Below are positions 27,668 through 36,394 of a stretch of DNA of 64,000 nt, piece after piece. The notes below the pieces were generated by a model. It was given only the letters and a program-made list of their open reading frames with translations. It did no database searches and had not been told where the DNA came from. Numbering within the stretch: position 1 is the stretch's first letter; the number at the start of each line of letters is the position of its first letter. The DNA is from Methylobacterium sp. J-067 (GTDB taxonomy: Bacteria; Pseudomonadota; Alphaproteobacteria; Rhizobiales; Beijerinckiaceae), in the NCBI RefSeq assembly GCF_022829465.1, contig NZ_JAKSXZ010000146.1, positions 310,001 to 374,000 of the forward strand. Direction: 5' to 3'. The position numbers and the translations under genes were made by a program.

Positions 27668-29500
27668 ATGGATCGCTCACCCGTGTCGCCACCGCACGCC
27701 TCCCAGGCTCACGACGTTGCCGCCGACGATGTCCCCTCCCGCCCCTGGACGCGCCACGCCCTGTCCTACCCGCTGCGCCTGCCGCGGGCCCTGTGGGACG
27801 GGGTGGGGCAGCGCGCCTCGTCGAGCCTCACGCGGCGCATCGTCGTCCTCAACCTCGTCGGGCTGATCGCCCTCCTCGTCGGCTTCCTCTACCTGAACCA
27901 GTTCCGGCAGGGCCTGATCCAGGCCCGCGTCCAGAGCCTCGCCATCCAGGGCGAGATCATCGCGGGCGCCATCGCCGCCTCGGCCTCGGTGGACCCGGAT
28001 ACGATCCGCATCGACCCCGACAAGCTGCTCCAGCAGCAGGCCGGCGAGGGCGACGAGGAAGCCCAGTCCCTCGCCTTCTCCCTGAACCCGGAACGGGTGG
28101 CGCCGCTGCTCGCACGCCTCGTGACGCCCACCGGCAACCGCGCCCGCGTCTACGATCAGGAAGGCGGGCTGCTGTTCGACACCCGCACCCTGTTCAAGCG
28201 CGGCGATGCCGCCCGCTCCGAGCCGGCGGCGGGCCGCCCGCACAAGGCGGGGCTGCTCGAATCGGCCTTCGACACGGTCCACGCCAAGCTCACCGGCCTG
28301 TTCGGGCGCGCGACGCCGCAGGAGGAAGCGGGCCCCGTCAACGGCCATTCCCTGCGCGAGGTCCAGGCCGCCCTGAACGGGGCGCGCGGCAGCCTCGTGC
28401 GGCGCAACGCCCTCAGCGAGACCACCGTCTCGGTGGCGGTGCCGATCCACAAGGCCGGCGCGGTGCGCGGCGCGCTGCTCATCTCCACGCAAGGCGACGC
28501 CATCGACCGGGTGATCGCCTCCGAGCGATTCGGCCTGTTCCAGGTGTTCCTGATCGCCGCCGTGGTGATGGTGGTGCTCTCCTTCCTGCTGGCGGGCGCC
28601 ATCGCCGGGCCGGTGCGGCGCCTCGCGGAGGCCGCCGAGAAGGTGCGCATGGGCATCAAGACCCGCGAGGAGATCCCCGACTTCACCGAGCGCACCGACG
28701 AGATCGGCCACCTCTCCGGTGCCCTGCGGGACATGACCCAGGCGCTCTACCGGCGCATCGACGCCATCGAGAACTTCGCCGCCGACGTCAGCCACGAGTT
28801 GAAGAACCCGCTGACCTCGCTGCGCAGCGCCGTCGAGACCCTGCCTCTCGCCAAGACCGAGGATTCGCGCGGGCGGCTGATGGCGATCATCCAGCACGAC
28901 GTGAAGCGCCTCGACCGGCTGATCAGCGACATCGCGGACGCCTCGCGCCTTGATGCCGAGCTCGCCCGCGCCGAGGCGCGGCGGGTCGATCTCAAGAAGC
29001 TCCTCTCCACCGTCGTCTCGGTGGCGAACGAGCGGCGGCGGCCGAAGGATTGCCTGATCCAGCTCGATCTCGACCCCAACGACCCTGAGGGCGCCTACGC
29101 GATCATCGGCCACGACAGCCGGCTCGGGCAGGTGGTGAACAACCTCCTCGACAATGCCCGCTCGTTCTCGCCCTCGGACGCGAAGGTGCGCGTCGCCCTG
29201 CGCCGGGTGCGCAACGAGATCGAGCTGGTCTGCGAGGACGAGGGGCCGGGCATCCCCGAACACGCCCTGGAGCGAATCTTCGAGCGCTTCTACACCGACC
29301 GGCCCGAGCAGGGCTTCGGACAGAATTCCGGCCTCGGCCTCTCGATCTCCCGCCAGATCGTCCAGGCGCATCGCGGCACGATCCGCGCCGAGAACCGGCC
29401 CGGCGCCCCCAACGAGGAGGGCGAGCCCACCGTGCGCGGCGCCCGCTTCATTGTCCGCCTGCCGGCCGCATCCAGGCAATTGTCGCAGCACGCGGCCTGA
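27668..29500 (+). CDS. chvG: sensor histidine kinase ChvG
   Basis: A 610-residue inner-membrane kinase. A hydrophobic helix at about 60-80 (IVVLNLVGLIALLVGFLYL) and a second at about 290-315 frame a periplasmic sensor region of roughly 210 residues. HAMP follows (GPVRRLAEAAEKVRMG). The DHp domain has the phospho-acceptor H376 in DVSHELKNPLTSLRSAV. The ATPase has NLLDNARSFS, EDEGPGIPE and GLGLSISRQIV. It is the partner of ChvI, 11 bp upstream, and its stop codon overlaps the hprK start by one base. Periplasmic ExoR, the usual inhibitor, is not in the window. Confidence 0.94.
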   Translation: MDRSPVSPPHASQAHDVAADDVPSRPWTRHALSYPLRLPRALWDGVGQRASSSLTRRIVVLNLVGLIALLVGFLYLNQFRQGLIQARVQSLAIQGEIIAGAIAASASVDPDTIRIDPDKLLQQQAGEGDEEAQSLAFSLNPERVAPLLARLVTPTGNRARVYDQEGGLLFDTRTLFKRGDAARSEPAAGRPHKAGLLESAFDTVHAKLTGLFGRATPQEEAGPVNGHSLREVQAALNGARGSLVRRNALSETTVSVAVPIHKAGAVRGALLISTQGDAIDRVIASERFGLFQVFLIAAVVMVVLSFLLAGAIAGPVRRLAEAAEKVRMGIKTREEIPDFTERTDEIGHLSGALRDMTQALYRRIDAIENFAADVSHELKNPLTSLRSAVETLPLAKTEDSRGRLMAIIQHDVKRLDRLISDIADASRLDAELARAEARRVDLKKLLSTVVSVANERRRPKDCLIQLDLDPNDPEGAYAIIGHDSRLGQVVNNLLDNARSFSPSDAKVRVALRRVRNEIELVCEDEGPGIPEHALERIFERFYTDRPEQGFGQNSGLGLSISRQIVQAHRGTIRAENRPGAPNEEGEPTVRGARFIVRLPAASRQLSQHAA

Positions 29501-29940
29501 TGGAAAGCCTGCACGCCGCCTGCATCGTACTGGGCGAGGCGGGCGTGCTGATTCTCGGGCCCTCGGGGGCGGGCAAGTCGACGCTTGCCCTCATGCTCGC
29601 CGATTCGCCCGGCGGGGCGCTGGTGGCCGACGACCGGGTGCGGATCCTGTCGCGGGAGGGGCGCCTCGTCGCCTGTCCCCACCCCGCCGAGGCCGGGCGG
29701 GTGGAGATCCGGGGCCAGGGCCTCCTCACCGCCGAGGCGCTCGGCCTCGCGCGCCGGACGGAGGCGGTCCTGAGCCTCGCCATCGACCTCGTGGAGACGC
29801 AGCCGCGCCTGCCCGAGCCGCCGGAGGCGTCGCGAATCCTGGGGATAGGCCTGCCCCGCCTGATCCTCGACCGGGGCGCCCGGACGGCAGGGCTCGCGCC
29901 GATGCTGGTGAGGGCCGCCCTGCGCGGGAGGGGAGCGTGA
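29500..29940 (+). CDS. hprK: HPr kinase/phosphorylase, short alphaproteobacterial form
   Basis: A 146-residue HprK limited to the catalytic domain, as usual in alphaproteobacteria (about half the length of Gram-positive HprK). The P-loop is LGPSGAGKSTLAL near residue 25. The GGALVADDRVRI and VEIRGQGLL segments are conserved nucleotide and catalytic regions. Its known role is phosphorylating HPr at a serine and tuning the ChvIG/PTS signalling route. The start overlaps the chvG stop by one base. No HPr gene follows in this locus. Confidence 0.9.
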   Translation: MESLHAACIVLGEAGVLILGPSGAGKSTLALMLADSPGGALVADDRVRILSREGRLVACPHPAEAGRVEIRGQGLLTAEALGLARRTEAVLSLAIDLVETQPRLPEPPEASRILGIGLPRLILDRGARTAGLAPMLVRAALRGRGA

Positions 29941-30095
29941 CTTCGCAGCCGCACACGTCCGGCGTTTTGCTTAATTGCCCTGCAACCCGTAGCGTCGGCC
30001 TGCGTACCATGGCATGATTCCATGATTGCGCGGGCAAAGAGTCGCGATCGCCTTGTGAGATACTGTGCGATGCACAACATGGCGGTCCGCACAGG

Positions 30096-30515
30096 ATGTC
30101 GGAACACGTGTCGATGATTGGCATGGTGCTCGTCACCCACGGGCTGCTCGCGACCGAGTTCAAGGCCGCACTCGAGCACGTGGTCGGCCCCCAGGATCAG
30201 ATCGAAACGATCACGATCGGGCCGGAAGACGATATGGAATTGAGACGCCGGGACATCATGTCCGCGGTGTGCCGGGTGAACACCGGCGAAGGCGTCGTCG
30301 TGCTGACCGACATGTTCGGCGGCACCCCCTCCAACCTTGCCCTGTCGTGCATGAACGGCGGCTCGGTGGAGGTGGTGGCGGGCATCAACCTGCCGATGCT
30401 CATCAAGCTCGCCAGCGTGCGCGACGAGGAAAGCCTCGGCGACGCGGTGCTTCACGCCCAGGAGGCGGGGCGCAAATACATCAACGTCGCGTCGCGGGTT
30501 CTGGCGGGGAAGTGA
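30096..30515 (+). CDS. PTS mannose-type EIIA regulatory protein
   Basis: A 139-residue EIIA-Man domain. The phospho-acceptor His15 is in MVLVTHGLLATEFKAALEHV, and LTDMFGGTPSNLAL (about 70-83) is the second hallmark. In alphaproteobacteria this protein belongs to a regulatory PTS with no sugar permease and is phosphorylated by HPr. The gap of 155 bp from hprK is longer than usual. Its 3' end overlaps the eamA gene on the other strand by 35 bp, where ptsH would normally follow. Confidence 0.9.
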   Translation: MSEHVSMIGMVLVTHGLLATEFKAALEHVVGPQDQIETITIGPEDDMELRRRDIMSAVCRVNTGEGVVVLTDMFGGTPSNLALSCMNGGSVEVVAGINLPMLIKLASVRDEESLGDAVLHAQEAGRKYINVASRVLAGK

Positions 30516-31374
30516 GCAGGGCCGCCGGCTGGGGGCGGCGGGTGGCGGTGATGCCGGCCGAGGCCGCGATCACCAAGCCGATGGCGAGCCACTGCACCGG
30601 CGTCAGCGCCTCACCGATCAGGACATAGGCGAGCAGGGCGGCGATCGCCGGCTCCACGCTCATCAGCACGCCGAAGGTCGTCCGGTCGAGGCGGCGCAGG
30701 GCGACCATCTCCAGCGAATACGGCAGGGCGCTCGACAGGAGCGCCACCGCCAATCCGAGCAGCAGGGTCGCGGGCGCGAACAAGGCCGTGCCGGCTTCCG
30801 CGAGACCCGCCGGCGCTACGACGAGGGCGGCGGCGAGCATCCCCCAGGCGACCGCCTGCCCGCCATCGACGCGGCCCGCCCTTTGCCCGAACAGGATGTA
30901 GAGCGCCCAGGCCGCCCCCGCCGCCAGGGCCAGGGCGATGCCGAGGGGATCGAGGCCACCCACACCCCCGAGGGGCAGGAGCAGGCCGAGCCCCAGGACG
31001 GCGAGGCCGATCCAGGCGAGATCCGCCGTCCGCCGGGAGCCGGCGATGGCGAGAACGAGGGGGCCGGTGAACTCGATGGCCACCGCCGGGCCGATGGGGA
31101 GCCGCGTCAGGGCGAGGTAGAACAGCAGGTTCATCACCCCCAGGGCCGCTCCGTAGAGGGCGATCCACCCGGCATCCCGTCGGGTGAGGCTGCGCCGCCA
31201 CGGCCGCCAGACGGCGAGCAGGACGAGGGCCGAAAAGCCGACGCGCAGGCTCGCCGTCCCCGCCGCGCCGACGGAGGGGAACAGGGATTTCGCGATGGCC
31301 GCCCCGCCCTGAAGCGAGACCATTCCCGTCAGCAGGGCCGCGACGGGCAGGAGGAGCGGTGGGCTTGCCCTCAC
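30481..31374 (-). CDS. EamA/DMT-family exporter, RhtA-like
   Basis: A 297-residue permease with about ten membrane helices in two EamA repeats. The start region LTGMVSLQGGAAIAKSLFP and RVGFSALVLLAVWRPWRR resemble RhtA, a threonine/homoserine exporter. GPAVAIEFTGPLVLAI and SLEMVALRRLDRTTFGVLMS are the repeat-end motifs of that group. The start is GTG at 31374, forming a GTGA overlap with the rpe stop, so translation is probably coupled to rpe. The substrate remains a guess. Its 3' end overlaps the EIIA gene. Confidence 0.87.
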   Translation of the reverse strand: MRASPPLLLPVAALLTGMVSLQGGAAIAKSLFPSVGAAGTASLRVGFSALVLLAVWRPWRRSLTRRDAGWIALYGAALGVMNLLFYLALTRLPIGPAVAIEFTGPLVLAIAGSRRTADLAWIGLAVLGLGLLLPLGGVGGLDPLGIALALAAGAAWALYILFGQRAGRVDGGQAVAWGMLAAALVVAPAGLAEAGTALFAPATLLLGLAVALLSSALPYSLEMVALRRLDRTTFGVLMSVEPAIAALLAYVLIGEALTPVQWLAIGLVIAASAGITATRRPQPAALLTSPPEPATRR

Positions 31375-32057
31375 ACCGAGAGAGAGTAGCCGGACGCCCC
31401 CTCGGCGCCTGCGCGGATCGCCGCGATGCGCTCGGCATAGGCTGCCTCGCCGCCGCCGAAGACGGCGTTGCCGGCCACGAACGTGTCGGCGCCGGCCCGG
31501 CTCGCGAGCCGCACCGTCTCGGCGTCGATGCCGCCATCGACCTCGAGGCGGATGTCGCGGCCCGCGATCATCGCCCGCACCCGCGCGACGGCTTCCATCG
31601 AGGATTTCAGGAAGCTCTGGCCGCCGAAGCCGGGATTCACGGTCATCACCAGCACGAGGTCCACGCTGTCGAGAAGCGGCTCGACGGCGGAGGCCGGGGT
31701 GCCGGGGTTGATCGCGATGCCGGCGCGCTTGCCGAGGTCGCGGATGGTCTGGAGCGAGCGGTGGATATGCGGCCCGGCCTCGGCGTGGACGGTGATGCCG
31801 TCCGCCCCGGCCTGGGCGAAGGCAGCGAGGTAGGGATCGGCCGGGGCGATCATCAGGTGGACGTCGAAGTACTTCTGCGTGTGCGGCCGCAGGGCCTTCA
31901 CCACCGGAGCGCCGAAGGTGATGTTGGGCACGAAATGCCCGTCCATCACGTCGAGGTGGATCCAGTCGGCGCCGGCGGCCTCGATGGCGCGCACTTCCTC
32001 TGCGAGCCGCGAGAAGTCGGCCGAGAGGATCGAGGGGGCGATGACGGGAGGAAGCAT
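31371..32057 (-). CDS. rpe: ribulose-phosphate 3-epimerase
   Basis: A 228-residue TIM-barrel epimerase interconverting ribulose 5-phosphate and xylulose 5-phosphate. APSILSADFSRLAEEV at the start, HLDVMDGHFVPNITFG (metal and catalytic Asp), FDVHLMI, VMTVNPGFGGQSF and LEVDGGIDAETV (second Asp) are all present. The ATG at 32057 follows GGGAGGAAGC, a good ribosome site. It is third in fbp-prk-rpe-eamA, 44 bp after prk, and supplies the pentose phosphate pool from which PRK draws its substrate. Confidence 0.96.
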   Translation of the reverse strand: MLPPVIAPSILSADFSRLAEEVRAIEAAGADWIHLDVMDGHFVPNITFGAPVVKALRPHTQKYFDVHLMIAPADPYLAAFAQAGADGITVHAEAGPHIHRSLQTIRDLGKRAGIAINPGTPASAVEPLLDSVDLVLVMTVNPGFGGQSFLKSSMEAVARVRAMIAGRDIRLEVDGGIDAETVRLASRAGADTFVAGNAVFGGGEAAYAERIAAIRAGAEGASGYSLSV

Positions 32058-32101
32058 GGGGTCGCGTCTTTCGGGGCTGGTCCGGTATCGGGCGGGGGCG
32101 C

Positions 32102-32962
32102 TCAGGCGAGCCGCCGCCGCCGCTCCACGAGTTGCATGATGATCGGCGTGAGGATCAGCTGCATCGCCAGATCGAGCTTGCCGCCGGGGATCACGATGGA
32201 GTTCGCCCGGCTCATGAACGAGTCGTGGATCATCGACACGAGATAGGAGAAGTCGATCCCCTTCGGGTTCTTGAAGCGGATCACCACCAGCGATTCGTCG
32301 GCGGTGGGAATCCAGCGAGCGATGAACGGGTTCGAGGTGTCCACCGTCGGCACGCGCTGGAAGTTGATGTCCGTCCACGAGAATTGCGGGCAGATGGTCT
32401 GCACGTAATCGGGCATCCGCCGCAGGATCACGTCCGTCACCGCCTCGGTGGAATAGCCCCGGAACGAGCGGTCCCGGTGCAGCTTCTGCACCCATTCGAG
32501 GTTGATCACCGGCACCACGCCGATCTTCAGGTCGGCGTAGCGGGCGATGTCGACCTGATCGTTCACGACGCAGCCGTGAAGCCCCTCGTAGAACAGAAGG
32601 TCCGAGCCCGGCTGGAACTCCTCCCACTCGGAGAAGGTGCCCTCCTGGATGCCGTAGAGCCGCGCGTCGTGGGCGTCGTGGGCGTAGTGGCGGGTGCGCC
32701 CGCCGCCCGATTCGGAATAGGCGCGGAACACCTCCTCCAGCTCGGGCAGGAGGTTCGCCTTGGGCGCGAAGTGGGAGAGCGTCGCCTCCCGCGCCATCAT
32801 CTGGCGCATCGTGTCCCGGTCGAAGGCGTGGAAGCCGTCGCCCTCGATGAAGACGGCGTGCACGTCCTCTCGGCGGAAGATCTGCTCGAACGTGTTGCGG
32901 ACGGAGGTGGTGCCGGCCCCCGAGGAGCCGGTCACCGAGATGATGGGATGGCGCGCGGACAT
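32102..32962 (-). CDS. prkA: phosphoribulokinase, class I
   Basis: A 286-residue proteobacterial PRK, converting ribulose 5-phosphate and ATP to ribulose 1,5-bisphosphate. The P-loop is VTGSSGAGTTSV (about 10-21), and EGDGFHAFDRDTMR carries the catalytic Asp region. HYAHDAHDA and LFYEGLHG follow as in cbbP products. No RuBisCO gene lies in the window. In Methylobacterium extorquens PRK is known to be essential for methylotrophy although no Calvin cycle exists, the product serving as a signal to the regulator QscR. The setting here fits that picture. The spacing to fbp is 25 bp. Confidence 0.95.
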   Translation of the reverse strand: MSARHPIISVTGSSGAGTTSVRNTFEQIFRREDVHAVFIEGDGFHAFDRDTMRQMMAREATLSHFAPKANLLPELEEVFRAYSESGGGRTRHYAHDAHDARLYGIQEGTFSEWEEFQPGSDLLFYEGLHGCVVNDQVDIARYADLKIGVVPVINLEWVQKLHRDRSFRGYSTEAVTDVILRRMPDYVQTICPQFSWTDINFQRVPTVDTSNPFIARWIPTADESLVVIRFKNPKGIDFSYLVSMIHDSFMSRANSIVIPGGKLDLAMQLILTPIIMQLVERRRRLA

Positions 32963-32987
32963 CGCCTTGGACCGGACGGAGCCGCCC

Positions 32988-34037
32988 TCAGGGCCGCATC
33001 AGGCCGCGCTGGCCGAACAGCGGCGAGCGGCCCGCATCCGGCTTGCCGCCGGCATAGTAGGTTCCGACGCAGGTGACTTCCTCCGTCGAGCCGCAGATGA
33101 GCGGAGCGCGCTCGTGGATGCCCGTGGCCACGAGGTCGAGGATGCGCTCCTGACCGTCCGTAGCGGTGCCGCCGGCCTGCTCGATCAGCATGGCCACGGG
33201 AGCGACCTCGTAGAGCAGCCGCAGGCGACCGCGGGCGTAGCCCTTCCGGGAATCGCCCGGATAGAGGAACACGCCGCCGCGGGTCAGCACCCGCTGCATG
33301 TCGGCCACCATCGAGCCGAGCCAGCGCATGTTGAAGTCCTTGTCGCGCGGGCCCTCCGTCCCCCGCTGGCAATCCTCCACGAACGCCTTGACCGGTGGGT
33401 CCCAGAAGCGGGCGTTCGAGGCGTTAATCGCGTATTCCTTGGCCCCCGCCGGGATCTTCATGGCCGCGACGGTGAGGCGGAACTGGCCGACCTCCCGGTC
33501 GAGGACGAAGGTCTGCGTGCCCTGGCCGAAGGTGACGATGAGGGTCGTCGCCGGCCCGTAGTTCACGAAGCCCGCTGCGAGTTGCGCCGTGCCCGGCGTG
33601 CGGAAGCTCGCCTCGACGTCGTCTCCGGGAACCGCCGGGCGGATGCCGAACACGGTGCCCACCACCATGTTGACGCCGATGTTGGACGAGCCGTCCAGCG
33701 GGTCGATGGCGACGGCGAGCGGCGCGGACGGGTTCAGCACCATCACGTCGGCGGCCTCCTCCGAGGCCACGGTGGCGACGGGGGCACCGCGCAGGGCCGC
33801 CGTGACGCGCTCGTGGGCGATCACGTCGAGGGCCTTCTGCACGTCGCCGTCGCTATTCTGGTCGCCGGTGGCGGCGAGGTCGCCGCCGAGCGCCCCGCGC
33901 CCGATGACGGCGCTGATCTCGATGGAGGCCTCGGCCACGGCCGCGACCACGGCGGCGGTGTCCAGCAGGCCCGCATCGGCCTGCACCACCTGCGCGAGAT
34001 AGGCGTCGAGGGGTGTCCCGACCGCTAGATCCGCCAT
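32988..34037 (-). CDS. fbp: fructose-1,6-bisphosphatase, class I
   Basis: A 349-residue class I FBPase, the gluconeogenic step giving fructose 6-phosphate. The metal-site motifs ASEEA (about 91-95) and AIDPLDGSSNIGVN (about 110-123) are complete. The C-terminal substrate segment GGVFLYPGDSRKGYARGRLR and LYEVAPVAMLIEQAGG are also conserved. It is the first gene of the operon with prk, rpe and eamA, starting 168 bp from the divergent LysR gene. Calvin-cycle operons often hold this isozyme (cbbF). Confidence 0.95.
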   Translation of the reverse strand: MADLAVGTPLDAYLAQVVQADAGLLDTAAVVAAVAEASIEISAVIGRGALGGDLAATGDQNSDGDVQKALDVIAHERVTAALRGAPVATVASEEAADVMVLNPSAPLAVAIDPLDGSSNIGVNMVVGTVFGIRPAVPGDDVEASFRTPGTAQLAAGFVNYGPATTLIVTFGQGTQTFVLDREVGQFRLTVAAMKIPAGAKEYAINASNARFWDPPVKAFVEDCQRGTEGPRDKDFNMRWLGSMVADMQRVLTRGGVFLYPGDSRKGYARGRLRLLYEVAPVAMLIEQAGGTATDGQERILDLVATGIHERAPLICGSTEEVTCVGTYYAGGKPDAGRSPLFGQRGLMRP

Positions 34038-34093
34038 CGGCCTGTCCTTCTTCTTACGGCTGTTACGTTCGGGATCGGATCTGTAGCCGTCCG

Positions 34094-34116
34094 GGGCCGT
34101 CCGTCATAGACGGCCC
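34094..34116. promoter_or_regulatory. dyad in the divergent LysR/fbp regulatory region
   Basis: GGGCCGTC-CGTCATA-GACGGCCC is an 8-bp perfect dyad with a 7-bp spacer. No gene ends here, so it is not a terminator; it lies 57 bp upstream of fbp and 90 bp upstream of the LysR start. It is a candidate operator, although it does not fit the T-N11-A LysR consensus exactly. Confidence 0.5.
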
Positions 34117-34205
34117 TGTGGGAGGATCGATAAGAACCCTCGGATACACTCGTCAAGAAATGTGCACGGCCTTGCGGCCCGGGTCAAAAAAAACGAGAAG
34201 CCCGC

Positions 34206-35153
34206 ATGCGCAACCTGTCCCTGAAACAGCTCCAGGCGGTCGCGGCGGTGGCCAAGCTCGGCACCATGACGCGGGCGGCGCAGGAGCTCAACGTCACCTC
34301 GGCCGCGCTCTACGCGCGCATCCGCCAATTGGAGGAGGAGGCCGGGCTCCTCCTGTTCGACCGCACGCCCTCGGGCCTCAAGCCCACGGATGCCGGCCGC
34401 GAGATGCTGTGGGCGATCGACAGCATCAACACCATCCTCGAAACCTGCACCGACCGGCTGCGCTCCCTTCGCGGCATCTCCGGCGGGCGCGTCGCGCTCG
34501 GCGTGGTGACGACGGCGAAGTACTTCGCGCCGCAAGTCATCGCCGGCTTCTCCAAGTTGCACCCGGGCGTCGAGATCAGTCTCTCGGTGCGCAACCGGGG
34601 CCAGACGGTGGAAGCCCTGCGCGGCTACGAGATCGACTTCGCGGTGATGGGCCGCCCGCCGCGCGACTTCCCCATCGAGGCCGCGACCTTCGGCCCGCAC
34701 CCGCTGGTGCTGGTGGCCGCGCCCGACCATCCCCTCGCCGGCCGCCGGGGCCTCGCCCGCACCGACCTCGCGGATCAGGCCTTCTTCATGCGCGAGGAAG
34801 GCTCCGGCACGCGCACCGTGTTCGAAGAGTTCATGAGCGGCGTGCTGGTGAAGCGCGCCCTCCTCGACATCGACACCGGCTCGAACGAGACGATCAAGCA
34901 GGCGGTGATCGCCGGGCTCGGCCTCGCCCTGCTTTCGGCCCATTCCGTCGCCGCCGAGGTGGAGAGCAGACGCCTCGCCGTCCTCGACGTGGCGGGCCTG
35001 CCGATCCGGCGCGACTGGTACGCCGTGCGCCGCGCCGACAAGGTGCTCGGCCCCGCCGCCTCGGCGGTGTGGAGCTACCTGATGAGCGACGGGGCGCGCT
35101 GGCTCCCCGGCCTCGACCTGATCAAGCCGGCCGTGGCGGCGCGGGAGAGCTAG
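34206..35153 (+). CDS. LysR-family regulator, CbbR/QscR-like
   Basis: A 315-residue LysR regulator divergent from fbp-prk-rpe. The N-terminal wHTH reads LKQLQAVAAVAKLGTMTRAA, then QELNVTSAALYARIRQLEEE. The effector domain has GVVTTAKYFAPQVIAGFSKL and LRGYEIDFAVMGRPPRDFPI, residues characteristic of the CbbR group. CbbR proteins sense Calvin-cycle intermediates; QscR of M. extorquens is a CbbR relative that activates the serine cycle and responds to ribulose bisphosphate. Which of the two this is cannot be settled without comparison. The next gene starts 2 bp after the stop. Confidence 0.9.
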   Translation: MRNLSLKQLQAVAAVAKLGTMTRAAQELNVTSAALYARIRQLEEEAGLLLFDRTPSGLKPTDAGREMLWAIDSINTILETCTDRLRSLRGISGGRVALGVVTTAKYFAPQVIAGFSKLHPGVEISLSVRNRGQTVEALRGYEIDFAVMGRPPRDFPIEAATFGPHPLVLVAAPDHPLAGRRGLARTDLADQAFFMREEGSGTRTVFEEFMSGVLVKRALLDIDTGSNETIKQAVIAGLGLALLSAHSVAAEVESRRLAVLDVAGLPIRRDWYAVRRADKVLGPAASAVWSYLMSDGARWLPGLDLIKPAVAARES

Positions 35154-35155
35154 GC

Positions 35156-36394
35156 GTGGAACCGGGCATCGTCATCGTCGGCGCCGGGCAGGCGGGGTTC
35201 CAGGCCGCCGCCTCGCTGCGTGAGGGCGGCTACCACGGCCCCCTGACCCTCGTCGGCGACGAGACCGCCCTGCCCTACCAGCGCCCGCCGCTGTCGAAGG
35301 CCTATCTCGCGGGCAAGACCGATGCGGACGGCCTCGCCCTGCGGCCCGCCTCGTTCTTCGCGGACCACCGCATCACCCTCCACGCGGCGAGCCCGGCGAA
35401 GGCCATCGACCGGGAGGGGCGCCGCCTCGTCCTCGCGGACGGCACCGCGCTGCCTTTCGCGCACCTCGTCCTCGCCACCGGCTCGCGCAACCGGCCCCTG
35501 CCGGTGCCGGGCGCCGATCTCGACGGGGTGCGCCAGTTGCGCGGCCTTGCCGATGCCGACGCCCTCAAGGCGGCGCTCGAAGGGGGCCCACGCATCGTCG
35601 TGATCGGCGCGGGCTTCATCGGCCTCGAATTCGCGGCGGTGGCCGCCGGACGGGGGCTCGACGTCACCGTCGTCGAGGCCGCCGAGCGAGCGATGGCGCG
35701 GGCCGTCTCCGCCGAGACCGCCGCCTTCTTCCGCACGGCGCACGAAGCGCTCGGCGTGCGCTTCGCCTTCGCGGCGGGGGTGACGGCACTAACCGGAGAA
35801 GGGGGCCGCGTCCGCGCCGTCGCCCTGGCGGATGGGCGCGAATTGCCGGCCGATCTCGTCGTCGTCGGCATCGGCGTCCTGCCGAACGCGGACCTCGCGG
35901 CCGAGGCGGGCCTGTCCGTCGCTGACGGCGTGCGGGTGGATGCCTTCCTCGCCACTTCCGATCCGGCGATCTCGGCCATCGGCGATTGCGCCCGGTTCCC
36001 GAGCCCCTTCGCCCACGGGCTGCACGGAGACGGCACCGTGCGCATCGAATCGGTGCAGAACGCCATCGACCAGGGCCGGTGCCTCGCCGCCCGGCTCACC
36101 GGCAAGCCGGCGGCCTATGCCGCGCTGCCGTGGTTCTGGAGCGACCAGGGCCCGCACAAGCTCCAGATCGCCGGGCTCTCGGCACCGGGGGATGCGGCCG
36201 TAATCCGGGGCGAAGGCTCTGCCTTCTCCGTGTTCCGCTTCCGGGACGGGCGGCTGAGCGCGGTCGAATCCATCAACCGGGCGGGCGACCACATGATCGC
36301 CCGGCGCCTCCTGAGCGCCGGCACGCCCCTCACCCCCGATCAGGCTGCCGACCCGGCCCTCGACCTCAAGGCGCTGGCGATGGGACGGGGCTGA
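35156..36394 (+). CDS. FAD-dependent ferredoxin/rubredoxin reductase-like oxidoreductase
   Basis: A 412-residue pyridine-nucleotide disulfide-like oxidoreductase with two Rossmann motifs: IVIVGAGQAGFQAA at the start (FAD) and IVVIGAGFIGLEFAAV near 150 (NAD(P)H). SAIGDCARFP near 275 is the second FAD contact. YQRPPLSKAYL and WFWSDQGPHKLQIAGL mark the class of reductases feeding [2Fe-2S] ferredoxins of oxygenases. The start is GTG at 35156, 2 bp after the LysR stop with GGGAGAGC before it. No ferredoxin or oxygenase partner is adjacent, so the acceptor is unknown. Confidence 0.9.
   Translation: MEPGIVIVGAGQAGFQAAASLREGGYHGPLTLVGDETALPYQRPPLSKAYLAGKTDADGLALRPASFFADHRITLHAASPAKAIDREGRRLVLADGTALPFAHLVLATGSRNRPLPVPGADLDGVRQLRGLADADALKAALEGGPRIVVIGAGFIGLEFAAVAAGRGLDVTVVEAAERAMARAVSAETAAFFRTAHEALGVRFAFAAGVTALTGEGGRVRAVALADGRELPADLVVVGIGVLPNADLAAEAGLSVADGVRVDAFLATSDPAISAIGDCARFPSPFAHGLHGDGTVRIESVQNAIDQGRCLAARLTGKPAAYAALPWFWSDQGPHKLQIAGLSAPGDAAVIRGEGSAFSVFRFRDGRLSAVESINRAGDHMIARRLLSAGTPLTPDQAADPALDLKALAMGRG

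Noticed and set aside
30005..30025. CATGG-N7-CCATG dyad between hprK and the EIIA gene
   Set aside because: Only 5 bp per arm; expected by chance.
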